A DNA stretch of 64,000 bases, taken from assembly GCA_963773845.1 (NCBI GenBank), contig CAVZCU010000012.1, positions 1,488,001 to 1,552,000 of the forward strand. Direction: 5' to 3'. The notes under the pieces were generated by a model that saw only the letters and a program-made list of their open reading frames with translations, was not told the origin of the DNA and did not search any database. How positions within the stretch are numbered: the first letter of the stretch is position 1; each line of letters begins with the position of its first letter. Source of the DNA: SIAJ01 sp963773845. Its GTDB lineage: Bacteria > Planctomycetota > Planctomycetia > Gemmatales > Gemmataceae. Shown here piece after piece: positions 1-9,175 of the stretch. The position numbers and the translations under genes are program-made.

Positions 1-1
1 G

Positions 2-1927
2 CCTGCCTGGCGGCGCTATGCCATTGGTGCTGAACCTGCCCCGGATGGGGGCGTGCATTTCCGCGTTTGGGCGCCCATTCGCAAGACGGTCGAAGTCGTT
101 TTGGCGGACAATCGCGCCTTCGCGCTGAAACCCGAGGTAGGAGGCTACTTCGCAACGCTCGTCGCCGATTTATCGGCCGGCGACCTCTATCGTTTCCGCC
201 TTGACGACCACCCCGATCTTTACCCGGACCCGGCCTCGCGCTTTCAGCCCGAGGGCCCGCACGGTCCGTCGATGGTCGTCGATCCCTGGTCCTATCGTTG
301 GTCGGATATGGGTTGGAAGGGAATTGCTCTTGCCGAACAGGTCATCTACGAGATGCACGTTGGCACCTTCACGCAGGAAGGGACCTGGGCCGCGGCCGAG
401 CGCGAATTACCGGAACTGGCCGCGACCGGCATCACCTGCCTGGAAGTAATGCCCGTTGCCGATTTTCCTGGGCGCTTTGGCTGGGGCTACGACGGCGTGA
501 ATCTGTTCGCGCCGACCCGATTGTACGGGAGTCCGGACGACTTTCGCCGTTTCGTCGATCGCGCCCACCAACTCGGGATCGGGGTCATTCTGGATGTCGT
601 TTACAATCATCTCGGTCCCGATGGCAACTACTTGAAAGTGTTCGCGCCGGCCTACTTCAGCGACCGGCATCGAACGGAATGGGGTGAAGCCATCAACTAC
701 GACGGACCGGACAGCGGACCGGTGCGCGATTTCTTCTCCGCCAATGCCGCTTACTGGATTGACGAATTCCATCTCGACGGTTTGCGACTCGATGCCACGC
801 AAAACATTTACGACGACGCGACCGAACCGTCATCGCATATCCTGGCTGAAATCGGCCGCCGGGCACGCGCGGCAGCCGGCGGACGGTCGATCATCATTGT
901 GAACGAAAACGAACCGCAACATCCCAAGCTAGTTCAAGCGATCGAAAAGGGCGGATTCGGACTGGATGCATTGTGGAACGATGACTTTCATCATTCCGCG
1001 ATGGTGGCGCTCACCGGTCGCAGCGAAGCCTATTACTCCGATTACCGGGGCCATGCGCAGGAATTCATATCCACTGCCAAGTATGGGTATCTCTACCAGG
1101 GCCAATGGTATAACTGGCAGGGCAAGCCTCGTGGTGAACCGGGACTGGATATTCCACCGGCCGCATTCGTGAACTTCATTCAGAATCACGATCAAGTTGC
1201 AAACTCCGCGCATGGACTGCGCGCCCATTTAACGACAAGTCCCGGGCGATATCGAGCGATGACAGCGTTGCTGCTGCTCGCTCCTGGAACTCCCATGTTG
1301 TTTCAGGGGCAGGAATTCGCCGCCTCGGCGCCCTTCCTCTATTTTGCCGATCATAAGCCCGAGTTGGCCGCCCTCGTTGAAGCGGGACGCCAAGAATTCC
1401 TCGCACAATTCCCGTCCATCGCCGATCCAAAGGCAAAGGAGTTATTGCCGGCGCCCCATTCGGTGAACACGTTCGAGCGGTGCAAACTCGATTTCAGCGA
1501 GCGCAATACGCATCATGTGCAGTACCAGCTAACGCGCGACTTGCTTCAATTGCGTCGCAATGATCCCGTCTTTCGTGCGCAGCGTTCGCGAGGAATTGAT
1601 GGAGCGGTATTGTCCGAACAAGCGTTCGTCCTGCGTTACTTTGCGAATGACGGATTGGACAAGTTACTGCTCGTGAACTTGGGCCGTGACCTGCACCTCA
1701 TCAGCTGTGCCGAACCGCTTCTTGCTCCGCCCTCCGAATGCATATGGACGGTGCTGTTATCCACCGAAAACCCCGCTTATGGTGGCGGAGGCACGGGGCC
1801 AGTAAACACATTGCATGACGGTTGGCGCATACCTGGCGAGTCTACCATCGTCTTCGCGTCCGCTCCGGACGAAGAGTCCACCATTGTCAGGCGGACCGGC
1901 ATTGCAAAACGACGGATCGTTTACTAA
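2..1927 (+). CDS. treZ: Malto-oligosyltrehalose trehalohydrolase, 5' end cut by the window
   Basis: TreZ (GH13) releases trehalose from maltooligosyl-trehalose in the cytoplasm, the second step of the TreY/TreZ route. The four GH13 regions are present: DVVYNH (about residue 181 counted from the GTG at 53), GLRLDATQ with the nucleophile Asp (about 245), VNENE with the acid/base Glu (about 285) and FIQNHDQ (about 380), close to the positions known for TreZ. The frame is open back to base 2 and reads RRYAIGAEPAPDGG before the GTG at 53, which matches the usual TreZ N-terminus. The real start therefore lies just upstream of the window and the GTG is probably internal. The next two ORFs follow on the same strand, ending in a glycogen debranching enzyme, so this is a trehalose/glycogen operon; treY would be expected upstream (inference). 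Confidence 0.95.
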   Translation, partial: PAWRRYAIGAEPAPDGGVHFRVWAPIRKTVEVVLADNRAFALKPEVGGYFATLVADLSAGDLYRFRLDDHPDLYPDPASRFQPEGPHGPSMVVDPWSYRWSDMGWKGIALAEQVIYEMHVGTFTQEGTWAAAERELPELAATGITCLEVMPVADFPGRFGWGYDGVNLFAPTRLYGSPDDFRRFVDRAHQLGIGVILDVVYNHLGPDGNYLKVFAPAYFSDRHRTEWGEAINYDGPDSGPVRDFFSANAAYWIDEFHLDGLRLDATQNIYDDATEPSSHILAEIGRRARAAAGGRSIIIVNENEPQHPKLVQAIEKGGFGLDALWNDDFHHSAMVALTGRSEAYYSDYRGHAQEFISTAKYGYLYQGQWYNWQGKPRGEPGLDIPPAAFVNFIQNHDQVANSAHGLRAHLTTSPGRYRAMTALLLLAPGTPMLFQGQEFAASAPFLYFADHKPELAALVEAGRQEFLAQFPSIADPKAKELLPAPHSVNTFERCKLDFSERNTHHVQYQLTRDLLQLRRNDPVFRAQRSRGIDGAVLSEQAFVLRYFANDGLDKLLLVNLGRDLHLISCAEPLLAPPSECIWTVLLSTENPAYGGGGTGPVNTLHDGWRIPGESTIVFASAPDEESTIVRRTGIAKRRIVY

Positions 1928-1977
1928 TCCGGCACGCTGGTTGCAATCCTTAGGGCATTGCCCCGGAGGAAACGTCC

Positions 1978-2271
1978 ATGAATAACTCACGACTTCCGCT
2001 CGCGATGGAACGAGCGAGTTCGCGACACCGACCGCGCTGGTTCGGCCTGCTTGCGTTTCTCGGAGCCAGCGTGATCTTGCTGCGGCATGCCTTTCGAGGC
2101 GAAACTGTTTCTAAGAAGAACTGTAATGCAGAGCCCGTGGGCGACGACCCTGACCGCATTTATTGCCCGGACGGATATATCGACGTTGTTCACGAGGCCT
2201 CGGATCATTCATTCCCGGCTAGCGATCCACCCGGCTGGACCCAACGAAACGAAACGCGAGTTCCTTACTAA
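1978..2271 (+). CDS. Small single-pass membrane protein with SFPASDPPGW motif, coupled to the debranching enzyme
   Basis: This is a 97-residue protein of unknown function. A strong ribosome binding site (GGAGGA, 8 nt before ATG) supports the start. Residues about 22-36 (WFGLLAFLGASVILL) form one membrane segment with a basic N-terminal side. The C-terminal part is acidic and carries SFPASDPPGWT. From memory, a similar FPASDPP motif recurs near the end of many short uncharacterised bacterial proteins; I cannot verify this here. The stop overlaps the start of the next gene (TAATG at 2269-2273), which indicates translational coupling to the debranching enzyme. That gene has no good ribosome binding site of its own, so this ORF may also serve to deliver ribosomes. 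It could alternatively be a leader with no protein role. Confidence 0.7.
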   Translation: MNNSRLPLAMERASSRHRPRWFGLLAFLGASVILLRHAFRGETVSKKNCNAEPVGDDPDRIYCPDGYIDVVHEASDHSFPASDPPGWTQRNETRVPY

Positions 2272-4379
2272 TGTCGACGGTCGAAGTGGCGCCTGCCGCC
2301 GCAGCAACTCCGGATCGAACCTGGGACCCCGCGCGGGATGTGCCCGTTCGACATATCCGCGGCGGAGACCTGTCGACGCTACTCGAACGCGAATGGCTGG
2401 TTGCCAACGGCCTCGGCGGTTATGCCTGTGGAACGATCGCGGGGGCCGCAACCCGGCGCTATCACGGCCTGCTAATTTCCGCTCAACCCGCTCCACTTGG
2501 GCGGGTGATGATGTGGAATCACCTCACCGAGCACTTTCGACTTCCGGACTACCGGGGCGTCGCTGTCGGCGGGTCCGAACGCGCGGGCGGCAACGTCGAA
2601 GTCGAGGGCGCCGATGTTCTGACGGAATTCCGCTTGGAAATGGGCCTGCCGATTTGGCGCTTCGAATTGGACGGCCATGTAATCGAGAAGCGTGTCTTCA
2701 TGCCGCACCAGCAGAACACCGTTCACGTGCATTACAAGTTGGCGCGCGGCGATGGGCCGATTCGACTCAAACTGCGGCCCAGCGTCCATTTTCGGAACCA
2801 CGATGATCCGGTCACGCATTTGACCGACGAAGTTTACGTGCTGACTGCCTCGGAGGGTCGGTTTGAATTGGCGGCGGGCAAGGAATTGCCGCGCTTGCGC
2901 TTTCGCCTGGAAGGGGATAGTGCTGCTCTGACCATTGACGGGGTTCGGGTTCCAGATGTGCTTTACCGAGTGGAAGAAAACCGCGGCTATCAGGCGGTCG
3001 GCAGCCGATGGAGCCCGGGCGTATTCCGGGTGAACCTGTGCGCCGACCGCGATGTGGTGCTGAGCGCTTCGACCGAATCCTGGGACCAAATGGTGGCATT
3101 GTCCCCGGATCAGGCGCATGCGGCCGAGCTTAATCGGCGACGCCGATTAGTGGCCTCGGCCGATCCCCGCGCTCGCTCGGGTTTCGGCGCCGAGTTGGTG
3201 CTCGCCGCCGATCAATTCATTATTGCGCCGGCTGCCCGTATTCACGATGCGGCAAGAGCACACGCGGCTGGCGACGAAGCCCGCACCGTGATCGCCGGCT
3301 ATCACTGGTTTACCGACTGGGGCCGCGACACCATGATCAGCCTGGACGGACTGACGCTTGCCACCGGCCGGCGCTCCGAGGCGGGTTATATCCTGCGCAC
3401 CTTCGCCCGACATATTCGCGATGGACTGATTCCAAACTATTTCCCCGACCATGAAGGCGATGCGGTCTACCACACGGCCGATGCGACCCTCTGGTTTTTT
3501 CACGCCCTGAGTCGATATGCGCAAGTCACCGGGGATCGTTTTACTCTGTTGTCATTGTTGCCGGCGTTGAAGAATATCATCGCCCACCATCAACGCGGCA
3601 CGCGCTTTGGCATTGGCGTCGATCCATCGGACGGCCTTCTCCGAGAAGGGGAAGAAGGCTATCAATTGACCTGGATGGATGCCAAGGTTGGCGACTGGGT
3701 TGTCACACCGCGTCGGGGCAAGGCGGTCGAGATCAATGCACTTTGGTACAACGCCTTGCGCCTGTTGGAAAGTTGGCTGCGCGATGTCGGCGACCTGAGC
3801 GCCGACAGCATCAAGGCTGCCGCGGATCGAGCCCACGAGTCGTTCAATCGTCGATTCTGGAATGAATCGGAGGGCTATCTGTGGGATGTGATCGACGGCG
3901 AGAAGGGCGACGATCCCGCGTGCCGGCCCAACCAGGTTTTTGCGATCTCTCTCGACCATCCGGTGCTCGACCAGCGCCATTGGCAAGATGTGCTGGAGAC
4001 AGTCAAAAAGCGCTTGCTGACCCCCGTGGGGCTGCGTTCGCTGGCGCCGGGCAACCCAGATTACAAGGCGAAGTACTATGGCGACCTGCGGGCACGCGAT
4101 GCTGCTTATCACCAGGGAACGGTTTGGGCGTGGTTGATTGGCCCCTTCATTGACGCGTGGCGAAGAGTCTACCCGGATCGGATCGACGAAAGCCGCGACT
4201 TCTTGAAGGGATTTCAAGATCACCTGAGTGAAGCCTGCATCGGATCGATCAGCGAAGTGTTCGACGCCGAGTCGCCATACACGCCCCGCGGCTGTGTCGC
4301 GCAAGCCTGGAGCGTCGCGGAGGTGCTGCGGTGCTGGATTTTGACCGCTCCGGCGGAGCAGACGAAAGCGGAAACGTAA
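2271..4379 (+). CDS. Glycogen debranching enzyme (amylo-alpha-1,6-glucosidase type, GH133)
   Basis: This 702-residue cytoplasmic enzyme should remove alpha-1,6 branches from glycogen or limit dextrin. An N-terminal beta-rich domain (about 35-290, with NGLGGYACGTIAG near its start) precedes an (alpha/alpha)6 catalytic barrel. The barrel carries the family hallmarks GYHWFTDWGRDTMISLDGL (about 345-363), LWYNALRLLE and AYHQGTVWAWLIGPF (about 610-625). Length matches bacterial/archaeal-type debranching enzymes. The start codon overlaps the stop of the small ORF upstream, so translation is probably coupled. With treZ upstream it would link storage glycogen to trehalose. The family is clear; the exact linkage specificity is inferred. 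Confidence 0.95.
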   Translation: MSTVEVAPAAAATPDRTWDPARDVPVRHIRGGDLSTLLEREWLVANGLGGYACGTIAGAATRRYHGLLISAQPAPLGRVMMWNHLTEHFRLPDYRGVAVGGSERAGGNVEVEGADVLTEFRLEMGLPIWRFELDGHVIEKRVFMPHQQNTVHVHYKLARGDGPIRLKLRPSVHFRNHDDPVTHLTDEVYVLTASEGRFELAAGKELPRLRFRLEGDSAALTIDGVRVPDVLYRVEENRGYQAVGSRWSPGVFRVNLCADRDVVLSASTESWDQMVALSPDQAHAAELNRRRRLVASADPRARSGFGAELVLAADQFIIAPAARIHDAARAHAAGDEARTVIAGYHWFTDWGRDTMISLDGLTLATGRRSEAGYILRTFARHIRDGLIPNYFPDHEGDAVYHTADATLWFFHALSRYAQVTGDRFTLLSLLPALKNIIAHHQRGTRFGIGVDPSDGLLREGEEGYQLTWMDAKVGDWVVTPRRGKAVEINALWYNALRLLESWLRDVGDLSADSIKAAADRAHESFNRRFWNESEGYLWDVIDGEKGDDPACRPNQVFAISLDHPVLDQRHWQDVLETVKKRLLTPVGLRSLAPGNPDYKAKYYGDLRARDAAYHQGTVWAWLIGPFIDAWRRVYPDRIDESRDFLKGFQDHLSEACIGSISEVFDAESPYTPRGCVAQAWSVAEVLRCWILTAPAEQTKAET

Positions 4380-4412
4380 CGATGCAGTTATGAAGGGACT
4401 TTACGGCAGTGG

Positions 4413-4474
4413 GCGGAGCCGGAAGCGCAAACGACGGTTAGAGTCCCGACCTTCGCTTGCGATTCTGGCTCCGC
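4413..4474. repeat. Imperfect palindrome between convergent genes
   Basis: An 18-nt arm beginning GCGGAGCCGGAAGCG (4413-4430) pairs with 4457-4474 with two G-U-compatible mismatches. It lies between the 3' ends of the debranching enzyme and the dehydrogenase-cytochrome gene. It could act as a two-way terminator, although no T-tract follows, or belong to a dispersed repeat family. Confidence 0.6.
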
Positions 4475-4500
4475 TGGACTTCCGTACTTCACCATAGTCC

Positions 4501-6774
4501 TCACTTCTTCATCTTCGCAATCCACTCCCGAACCAACTCCGCCCCGTCTTTATCCACCACGCTCGATGCCACATGCGGCATCCGACCGAGGCCCAGGAGG
4601 GTCATGCGATGGTAGATCAACGAGCGATCCGGCTCGCCTGGACAAATCAGCTTGGGTTCCTTCAGGTCGAAGTTGCCATGCGCCGGCTTCACGTTGACAA
4701 TTCCCGTGTCCGATAGCTTGAGGGGGGATAGCAACTGAAACTCCGCATTGCCGCCGCCCCACTTGCGATGGCAATGGCTGCAATTCGCATGGAGATACGA
4801 ACGGGCGCGAGCATCCAGATCTTCTTTCGCGTCACGATAGTTCACAAGTTTGGGCATCTTCTCCGGCCGTTCGGGCAATGGCTTGCTGAAGAGGCCGATG
4901 TGCTCGAACGTGGCGATCTGGTTGGCGACGCAATCGCCATAATCCTGATCGCGGTTGGACTGTAGCGTGTTCATGCCGAGCACGTACTTGGCGGACATCG
5001 TGTGGCAAAGAGTGCACTCTGCCCGGCTGGGGTAATGCCAGGTTTGCATGCGTTTGCCACCCGGCACGGCCGGGTCTTTGATCTCGTACGTTTTGTTCAA
5101 GCCCTTGGCGCCGATCAACTCCGCGTCGGTTTGCTCGTCGTTCCACAGGTACGTGTAACCCGACCAGACCTGGTCGCCGACATCTTCACTGCCCAAAACG
5201 CGCTCGCCGACCAAGAGGCGAGTCTCCAGTCGTTTCCGACTGTTCGGATTGCCCGGCTCCAGTTCGAGCGAGAAGGTTTTGACCATCACGGTGCCGTTTG
5301 GGAATCGCCAGCCAGGTGACGCGCCGGGAGCAGGTTGCGGATAGGTCATTGCCTCGAAGTCGATCTGAGCGTTGCCGGGAATCGCCATGAAGCGCTGCTT
5401 GATCGCCCCGTCGGACCAGAGTTCCGCATTGACGGAATAGGGGATCACTCCCGGCGCCGGTGTCAGGTCCTTGGTCGAAGTGAAGAGCCCCGTTTCACTG
5501 AGCTTCTGTGGGAACTTCATGGTGTTCGCCGCTTGCGGCGTAGCGGGCAGAATCTTGTGGAACCCACCCCCCTGATGATCAACGGCATAAATCTCGCCGT
5601 CGAGATCCTGTCCCCATGCCACAATTCGCAGTTGTGTATCGACCATTTCGCGGTGTTCGCTCACCTTCTTCGTTTTGGCATCGTAGCGCAGCATCCAGAC
5701 CCGGCCCGTATCGTAGTCGCCATAAATGTAAGCGCCTTGGAGTTCCGGTCGCTGTTTGCCGTGATAGACGAAGCCACCCGTGATCGAGCGGAAATCGTTA
5801 TGATCGTGCTCGACGATCGGCGATTCGATCGGGGCCGGGCCTTTCTCACGCATCGGACGGAACGGATGGCTGCCTTCTTGAACACTCCAGCCGTAGTTTC
5901 CTCCTTTCTTGTCGAGCCAAATCATTTCCCATAAATCTTGGCCGACCTCGCCCACCCAGAGGTTGCCTGTGGGGCGGTCAAACTCGAATCGCCACGGCTG
6001 ACGATGTCCGTACGACCAAATCTCCCCTCGAGCGCCTTTTCGGCCAACGAATGGATTGTCCTTCGGCACCGCGTAATTCTTGCCGCCTTCGGCTTGGTCG
6101 ACATCAATGCGGAGAATCTTGCCGCGAATTTCGCCGAGGTTTTGGCCGGTGTGGAGTTGATCGGCAATGCCACTGCCATCGCCGGTGCCGACGTACAAGT
6201 AACCGTCATTGCCAAATCGCAGACAGCCGCCATTGTGCCCCCCGCAGGGGCGCTTGAGAACGACAAGTTTGCTCTTGGGATCGAGCGTGGGCGGATTCGT
6301 CTTCGTCAGCGTGTAGCGCAAAAGTTCGATACCGTCCGGCTTTTCGTCAGCACGAATCGCCGTCAGGAAGATGTAGCCGTTGTCCTTGAATTTCGGATGA
6401 ACGGCGACGCTATAGACATCGCACTTCTCGTCGTGGAGCAGATGCTTCGTCGATGCATCGCCGCCATGATCGAAGGTGAACAGCTTGCCATGCTGCTCCG
6501 CGACAAGGAATAGTTTCGTGCCGGGAAGCGCCACGAGTTCGAGCGGGAAATCGAATTTGATCTTGGGGAATGCGTTCACCAGCCTAAAGGGCGCCGAGGG
6601 CTCCGGCGACCCTTGGACATGGGATGAGGTCCATGGGATGCGCTTGTCGATGCCGAACGGCTTGTGCGGTTTGTCTTCCGGCTTAGCCTGGATTTCGACG
6701 CAGCGGTTCCAGTATCCGATGCCAACGGCCACGGCAATGAAGGAACAGATGCCAACGACGTAGATGCGCCGCAT
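4501..6774 (-). CDS. Sorbosone/glucose dehydrogenase-like propeller fused to a diheme cytochrome c domain
   Basis: This 757-residue exported protein starts with a basic/hydrophobic segment (MRRIYVVGICSFIAVAVGIGY), so it is membrane-anchored or secreted. Residues about 60-420 form a GSDH-type six-bladed propeller with GHNGGCLRFGNDGYLYVG and GNYGWSVQEG. The C-terminal part from about 430 resembles the SO2930-type diheme cytochrome family: APGVIPYSVNAELWSDG, then two heme sites, CTLCH and CSHCH. I chose the ATG at 6774 because AAGGGGA precedes it. The longer frame to 7014 would overlap the methyltransferase gene and adds 80 residues without export features. A periplasmic sugar or alcohol oxidase passing electrons to its own hemes is inferred; the substrate is unknown. 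Confidence 0.88.
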   Translation of the reverse strand: MRRIYVVGICSFIAVAVGIGYWNRCVEIQAKPEDKPHKPFGIDKRIPWTSSHVQGSPEPSAPFRLVNAFPKIKFDFPLELVALPGTKLFLVAEQHGKLFTFDHGGDASTKHLLHDEKCDVYSVAVHPKFKDNGYIFLTAIRADEKPDGIELLRYTLTKTNPPTLDPKSKLVVLKRPCGGHNGGCLRFGNDGYLYVGTGDGSGIADQLHTGQNLGEIRGKILRIDVDQAEGGKNYAVPKDNPFVGRKGARGEIWSYGHRQPWRFEFDRPTGNLWVGEVGQDLWEMIWLDKKGGNYGWSVQEGSHPFRPMREKGPAPIESPIVEHDHNDFRSITGGFVYHGKQRPELQGAYIYGDYDTGRVWMLRYDAKTKKVSEHREMVDTQLRIVAWGQDLDGEIYAVDHQGGGFHKILPATPQAANTMKFPQKLSETGLFTSTKDLTPAPGVIPYSVNAELWSDGAIKQRFMAIPGNAQIDFEAMTYPQPAPGASPGWRFPNGTVMVKTFSLELEPGNPNSRKRLETRLLVGERVLGSEDVGDQVWSGYTYLWNDEQTDAELIGAKGLNKTYEIKDPAVPGGKRMQTWHYPSRAECTLCHTMSAKYVLGMNTLQSNRDQDYGDCVANQIATFEHIGLFSKPLPERPEKMPKLVNYRDAKEDLDARARSYLHANCSHCHRKWGGGNAEFQLLSPLKLSDTGIVNVKPAHGNFDLKEPKLICPGEPDRSLIYHRMTLLGLGRMPHVASSVVDKDGAELVREWIAKMKK

Positions 6775-6934
6775 GGAGAGGTCCCCTTGGGATGACTTCA
6801 AGCGAAAGTTTGCGTGGCCGCATTGTAATGCGGCCGCAAAGAAATGCGAGCGAGAAATGTCGGCAACGCGGACTTCGCCGCAAATCAAGGTGTCTACCTC
6901 GCCGCTATCAGAAATCCGTGCGCCCGGATTGTGG

Positions 6935-7633
6935 TTAGCGGCCAGAGCCGTGGCAGGCGGCCGCTGGTTCGCGTGCCCACCGGCTCTGCGCCCGGAATCG
7001 AAAACCGGCCGCACCCAAATCCGCCATGATTTCGCGCCGCGTGTAGTGATGAATCGTCAACTCCGCACCGCCGCGGTGTTGCGGCATCGTGCGATCGCCC
7101 GGTTCGATGCCACGTTTACCCAATCCACGTCCAAAACGATAACGAGCGTTGTGAACGTGGAGCACGAAAACCCCGCCCGGCTTCAGGATTCGTCGAACAT
7201 GGCCGAGGAATTGTCTGCGATTCTTCACGCCCCGGATCATTCCCAGCGTACTGAACAAGCACAGCGCATAGTCGAATGCCTCGGCTGGCAGGGCGTCCAA
7301 CTCAACGAGATTGGCGTTCAATACATCGATGGCTAGCTTCTCGCCCACCGCTTTCTGGCGAACGATTTCGAGCATCGCTTCGGACAGATCGACACCGAGG
7401 CAATGAAAGCCGCGGCGCGCAAAATGAACAAGTGCACGCCCGGTTCCACAACCGAGATCGATCAATTGCCCTGGGGTCGCAAAGTGCTGCTCGGCGAAGC
7501 GAAGATCCAAGTCAAGGAGCGGCGAACCGGCAAGAGCCGCATCATATTCGCGGGCCACGCGCTTGCTGGACACGTAATCCCACAAGCCGCGGTCGGTTCC
7601 GGGGGGAAGTTGCCAATCGGGGAGCATAACCAA
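6935..7633 (-). CDS. SAM-dependent class I methyltransferase
   Basis: A 232-residue Rossmann-fold methyltransferase. Motif I LIDLGCGTGRAL (about 57-68), the acidic end of strand 2 in CLGVDLSEAML, and the post-motif LKPGGVFVLHVHN are all visible. The substrate cannot be deduced. The last 20 or so residues (after FRAQSRW) look unusual and may follow a missed frame change, since relatives usually end soon after this point. It lies 160 nt upstream of the dehydrogenase-cytochrome gene on the same strand, and no functional link is evident. Confidence 0.88.
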   Translation of the reverse strand: MVMLPDWQLPPGTDRGLWDYVSSKRVAREYDAALAGSPLLDLDLRFAEQHFATPGQLIDLGCGTGRALVHFARRGFHCLGVDLSEAMLEIVRQKAVGEKLAIDVLNANLVELDALPAEAFDYALCLFSTLGMIRGVKNRRQFLGHVRRILKPGGVFVLHVHNARYRFGRGLGKRGIEPGDRTMPQHRGGAELTIHHYTRREIMADLGAAGFRFRAQSRWAREPAAACHGSGR

Positions 7634-7637
7634 TCTA

Positions 7638-7677
7638 CATAGGACCTGGAGGGCTTATAGGACGTATAGGTCCTATG
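7638..7677. repeat. Palindrome CATAGGACCT...AGGTCCTATG
   Basis: A 10-bp perfect inverted repeat (7638-7647 with 7668-7677) with a nested TAGGAC/GTCCTA pair between. It lies between the divergent methyltransferase and enolase-superfamily genes, about 40 nt before the start of the latter. It could be an operator or a dispersed repeat. Confidence 0.5.
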
Positions 7678-7714
7678 CTGACCTCTGATTTCTGGTCTCT
7701 GCACGCTGACTTCT

Positions 7715-9067
7715 ATGCATACCGACATCCGCGTCCGCGACGTTCGCACCTCCTACGAGGACTTTCGTTACCGCACGCCGATCAAATTCGGCGGTGTCGC
7801 CCTCGACCGAGTCACCATCCTCAACGTCGTCGTCGACGTCGAAACCGTCGGCGGAACGACCGCGCATGGTTTTGGCTCCATGCCGCTCGGCAATGTCTGG
7901 GCGTATCCGTCGAAGACCATGAGTTACGACCAAACGCTTGAGGCGATGCGTGAAGTCGTCGATCGCGTCGCCGCCGTCTACCGCGGCTATGCTGGTTTCG
8001 GCCATCCCATCGACATTACATGGTCGATCGAACACGAGTACATTCGCGAAGCCGAGACGGTTGGCAATCGCCTGCAAGTCGCCGACCCAATTCCGATCCT
8101 GGCGACGATGGTGTGCGCCAGCCCATTCGACGCCGCCCTGCATGACGCATTCGGTAAAGTCCACGGACTGAATTGCTATTCGACCTATGGACCCGATTTG
8201 CTCCGCCACGATCTCGGTCATTATCTCGGCGCCGACTTCGATGGTCTGCGTCTCCATGAATTTGTTCTGAGCAAGGCGAAACCGCGAATGCCGCTCTACC
8301 ACCTGGTCGGGGCACTCGATCCGCTCACCGCCGCGGACGTGAAACAACCGGTCGGCGATGGCTTGCCGGAGAGCCTTGCCCAGTGGATTCCATTCAATGG
8401 CCTGACGCACATGAAGATCAAGCTCAACGGCGACGATCTCGATTGGGACGTCAGCCGAGTCATCGGCGTGAACAAGGTCGCCGAGGAAGAGCAAGGCAAG
8501 CGCGGTGTTGCCAATTGGTATTACTCGCTCGACTTCAACGAAAAGTGCGCCAGCGTTGGCTATTTGCTCGAGTTTCTGCGGCGAGTGAAGGAATCGGCGC
8601 CTCGGGGTTTTGAGAGAATTCAATACATCGAGCAGCCGACGAAGCGCGATCTGAAAGCGGATCGCGCCAACGTCATGCACGAGGCATCGAAACTCCGGCC
8701 GGTGGTTATCGATGAGTCGCTGATCGATCTGGAAAGCTTGCGGCTGGCAAAGGAAATGGGCTATACCGGCGCGGCGCTCAAGGCCTGCAAGGGCCAAACG
8801 CAATCGCTCTTGCTGGCTGCGGCCGCAATCAAGGACGGGATGTTTCTATGCGTGCAGGATCTGTCCTGTCCGGGGGCCTCGCTGATTCACTCGGCGGGTC
8901 TGGCCGCTCATATCCCCGGCGTGGCGGCCATCGAGTCCAACGCCCGGCAATATTGTCCGGCAGCTAATGCCCCATGGGAGCCGCGATTTCCCGGCATGTT
9001 CAAAGTCACGGATGGAACGATGGAGACGGCTCTGCTGGATGGGCCGGGTTTGGGGGCGGTACCCTGA
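7715..9067 (+). CDS. Mandelate racemase/muconate lactonizing enzyme family protein (enolase superfamily)
   Basis: A 450-residue cytoplasmic enzyme of the enolase superfamily. It has the N-terminal capping domain and a TIM barrel with the expected residues: Lys-x-Lys in HMKIKLNGDD (about 230), metal ligands Asp in YSLDFNEK (about 271), Glu in YIEQPT (about 306) and Asp/Glu in VIDESL (about 331), followed by LKACKGQT. These show that it abstracts a proton alpha to a carboxylate with Mg2+, but not on which acid. It is longer than average for the family and may belong to a planctomycete-specific branch (inference). No partner pathway gene lies next to it. Confidence 0.9.
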   Translation: MHTDIRVRDVRTSYEDFRYRTPIKFGGVALDRVTILNVVVDVETVGGTTAHGFGSMPLGNVWAYPSKTMSYDQTLEAMREVVDRVAAVYRGYAGFGHPIDITWSIEHEYIREAETVGNRLQVADPIPILATMVCASPFDAALHDAFGKVHGLNCYSTYGPDLLRHDLGHYLGADFDGLRLHEFVLSKAKPRMPLYHLVGALDPLTAADVKQPVGDGLPESLAQWIPFNGLTHMKIKLNGDDLDWDVSRVIGVNKVAEEEQGKRGVANWYYSLDFNEKCASVGYLLEFLRRVKESAPRGFERIQYIEQPTKRDLKADRANVMHEASKLRPVVIDESLIDLESLRLAKEMGYTGAALKACKGQTQSLLLAAAAIKDGMFLCVQDLSCPGASLIHSAGLAAHIPGVAAIESNARQYCPAANAPWEPRFPGMFKVTDGTMETALLDGPGLGAVP

Positions 9068-9175
9068 GTCGGGTGTGCTAGACTATCACATCCACCTGCT
9101 GGATTCTCGGCTTTAGCGAACTTGGACCACATTGCCCACCAAGCCCGGGACTCCAGCTTCGATCAAGGGCAACCC

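Noticed and set aside
4380..4500. Rho-independent terminator
   Set aside because: A stem exists but no T-tract follows on either strand, so I list it only as a palindrome.
6775..7014. N-terminal extension of the dehydrogenase-cytochrome gene
   Set aside because: It overlaps the methyltransferase gene and precedes a clear signal-anchor start with a ribosome site.
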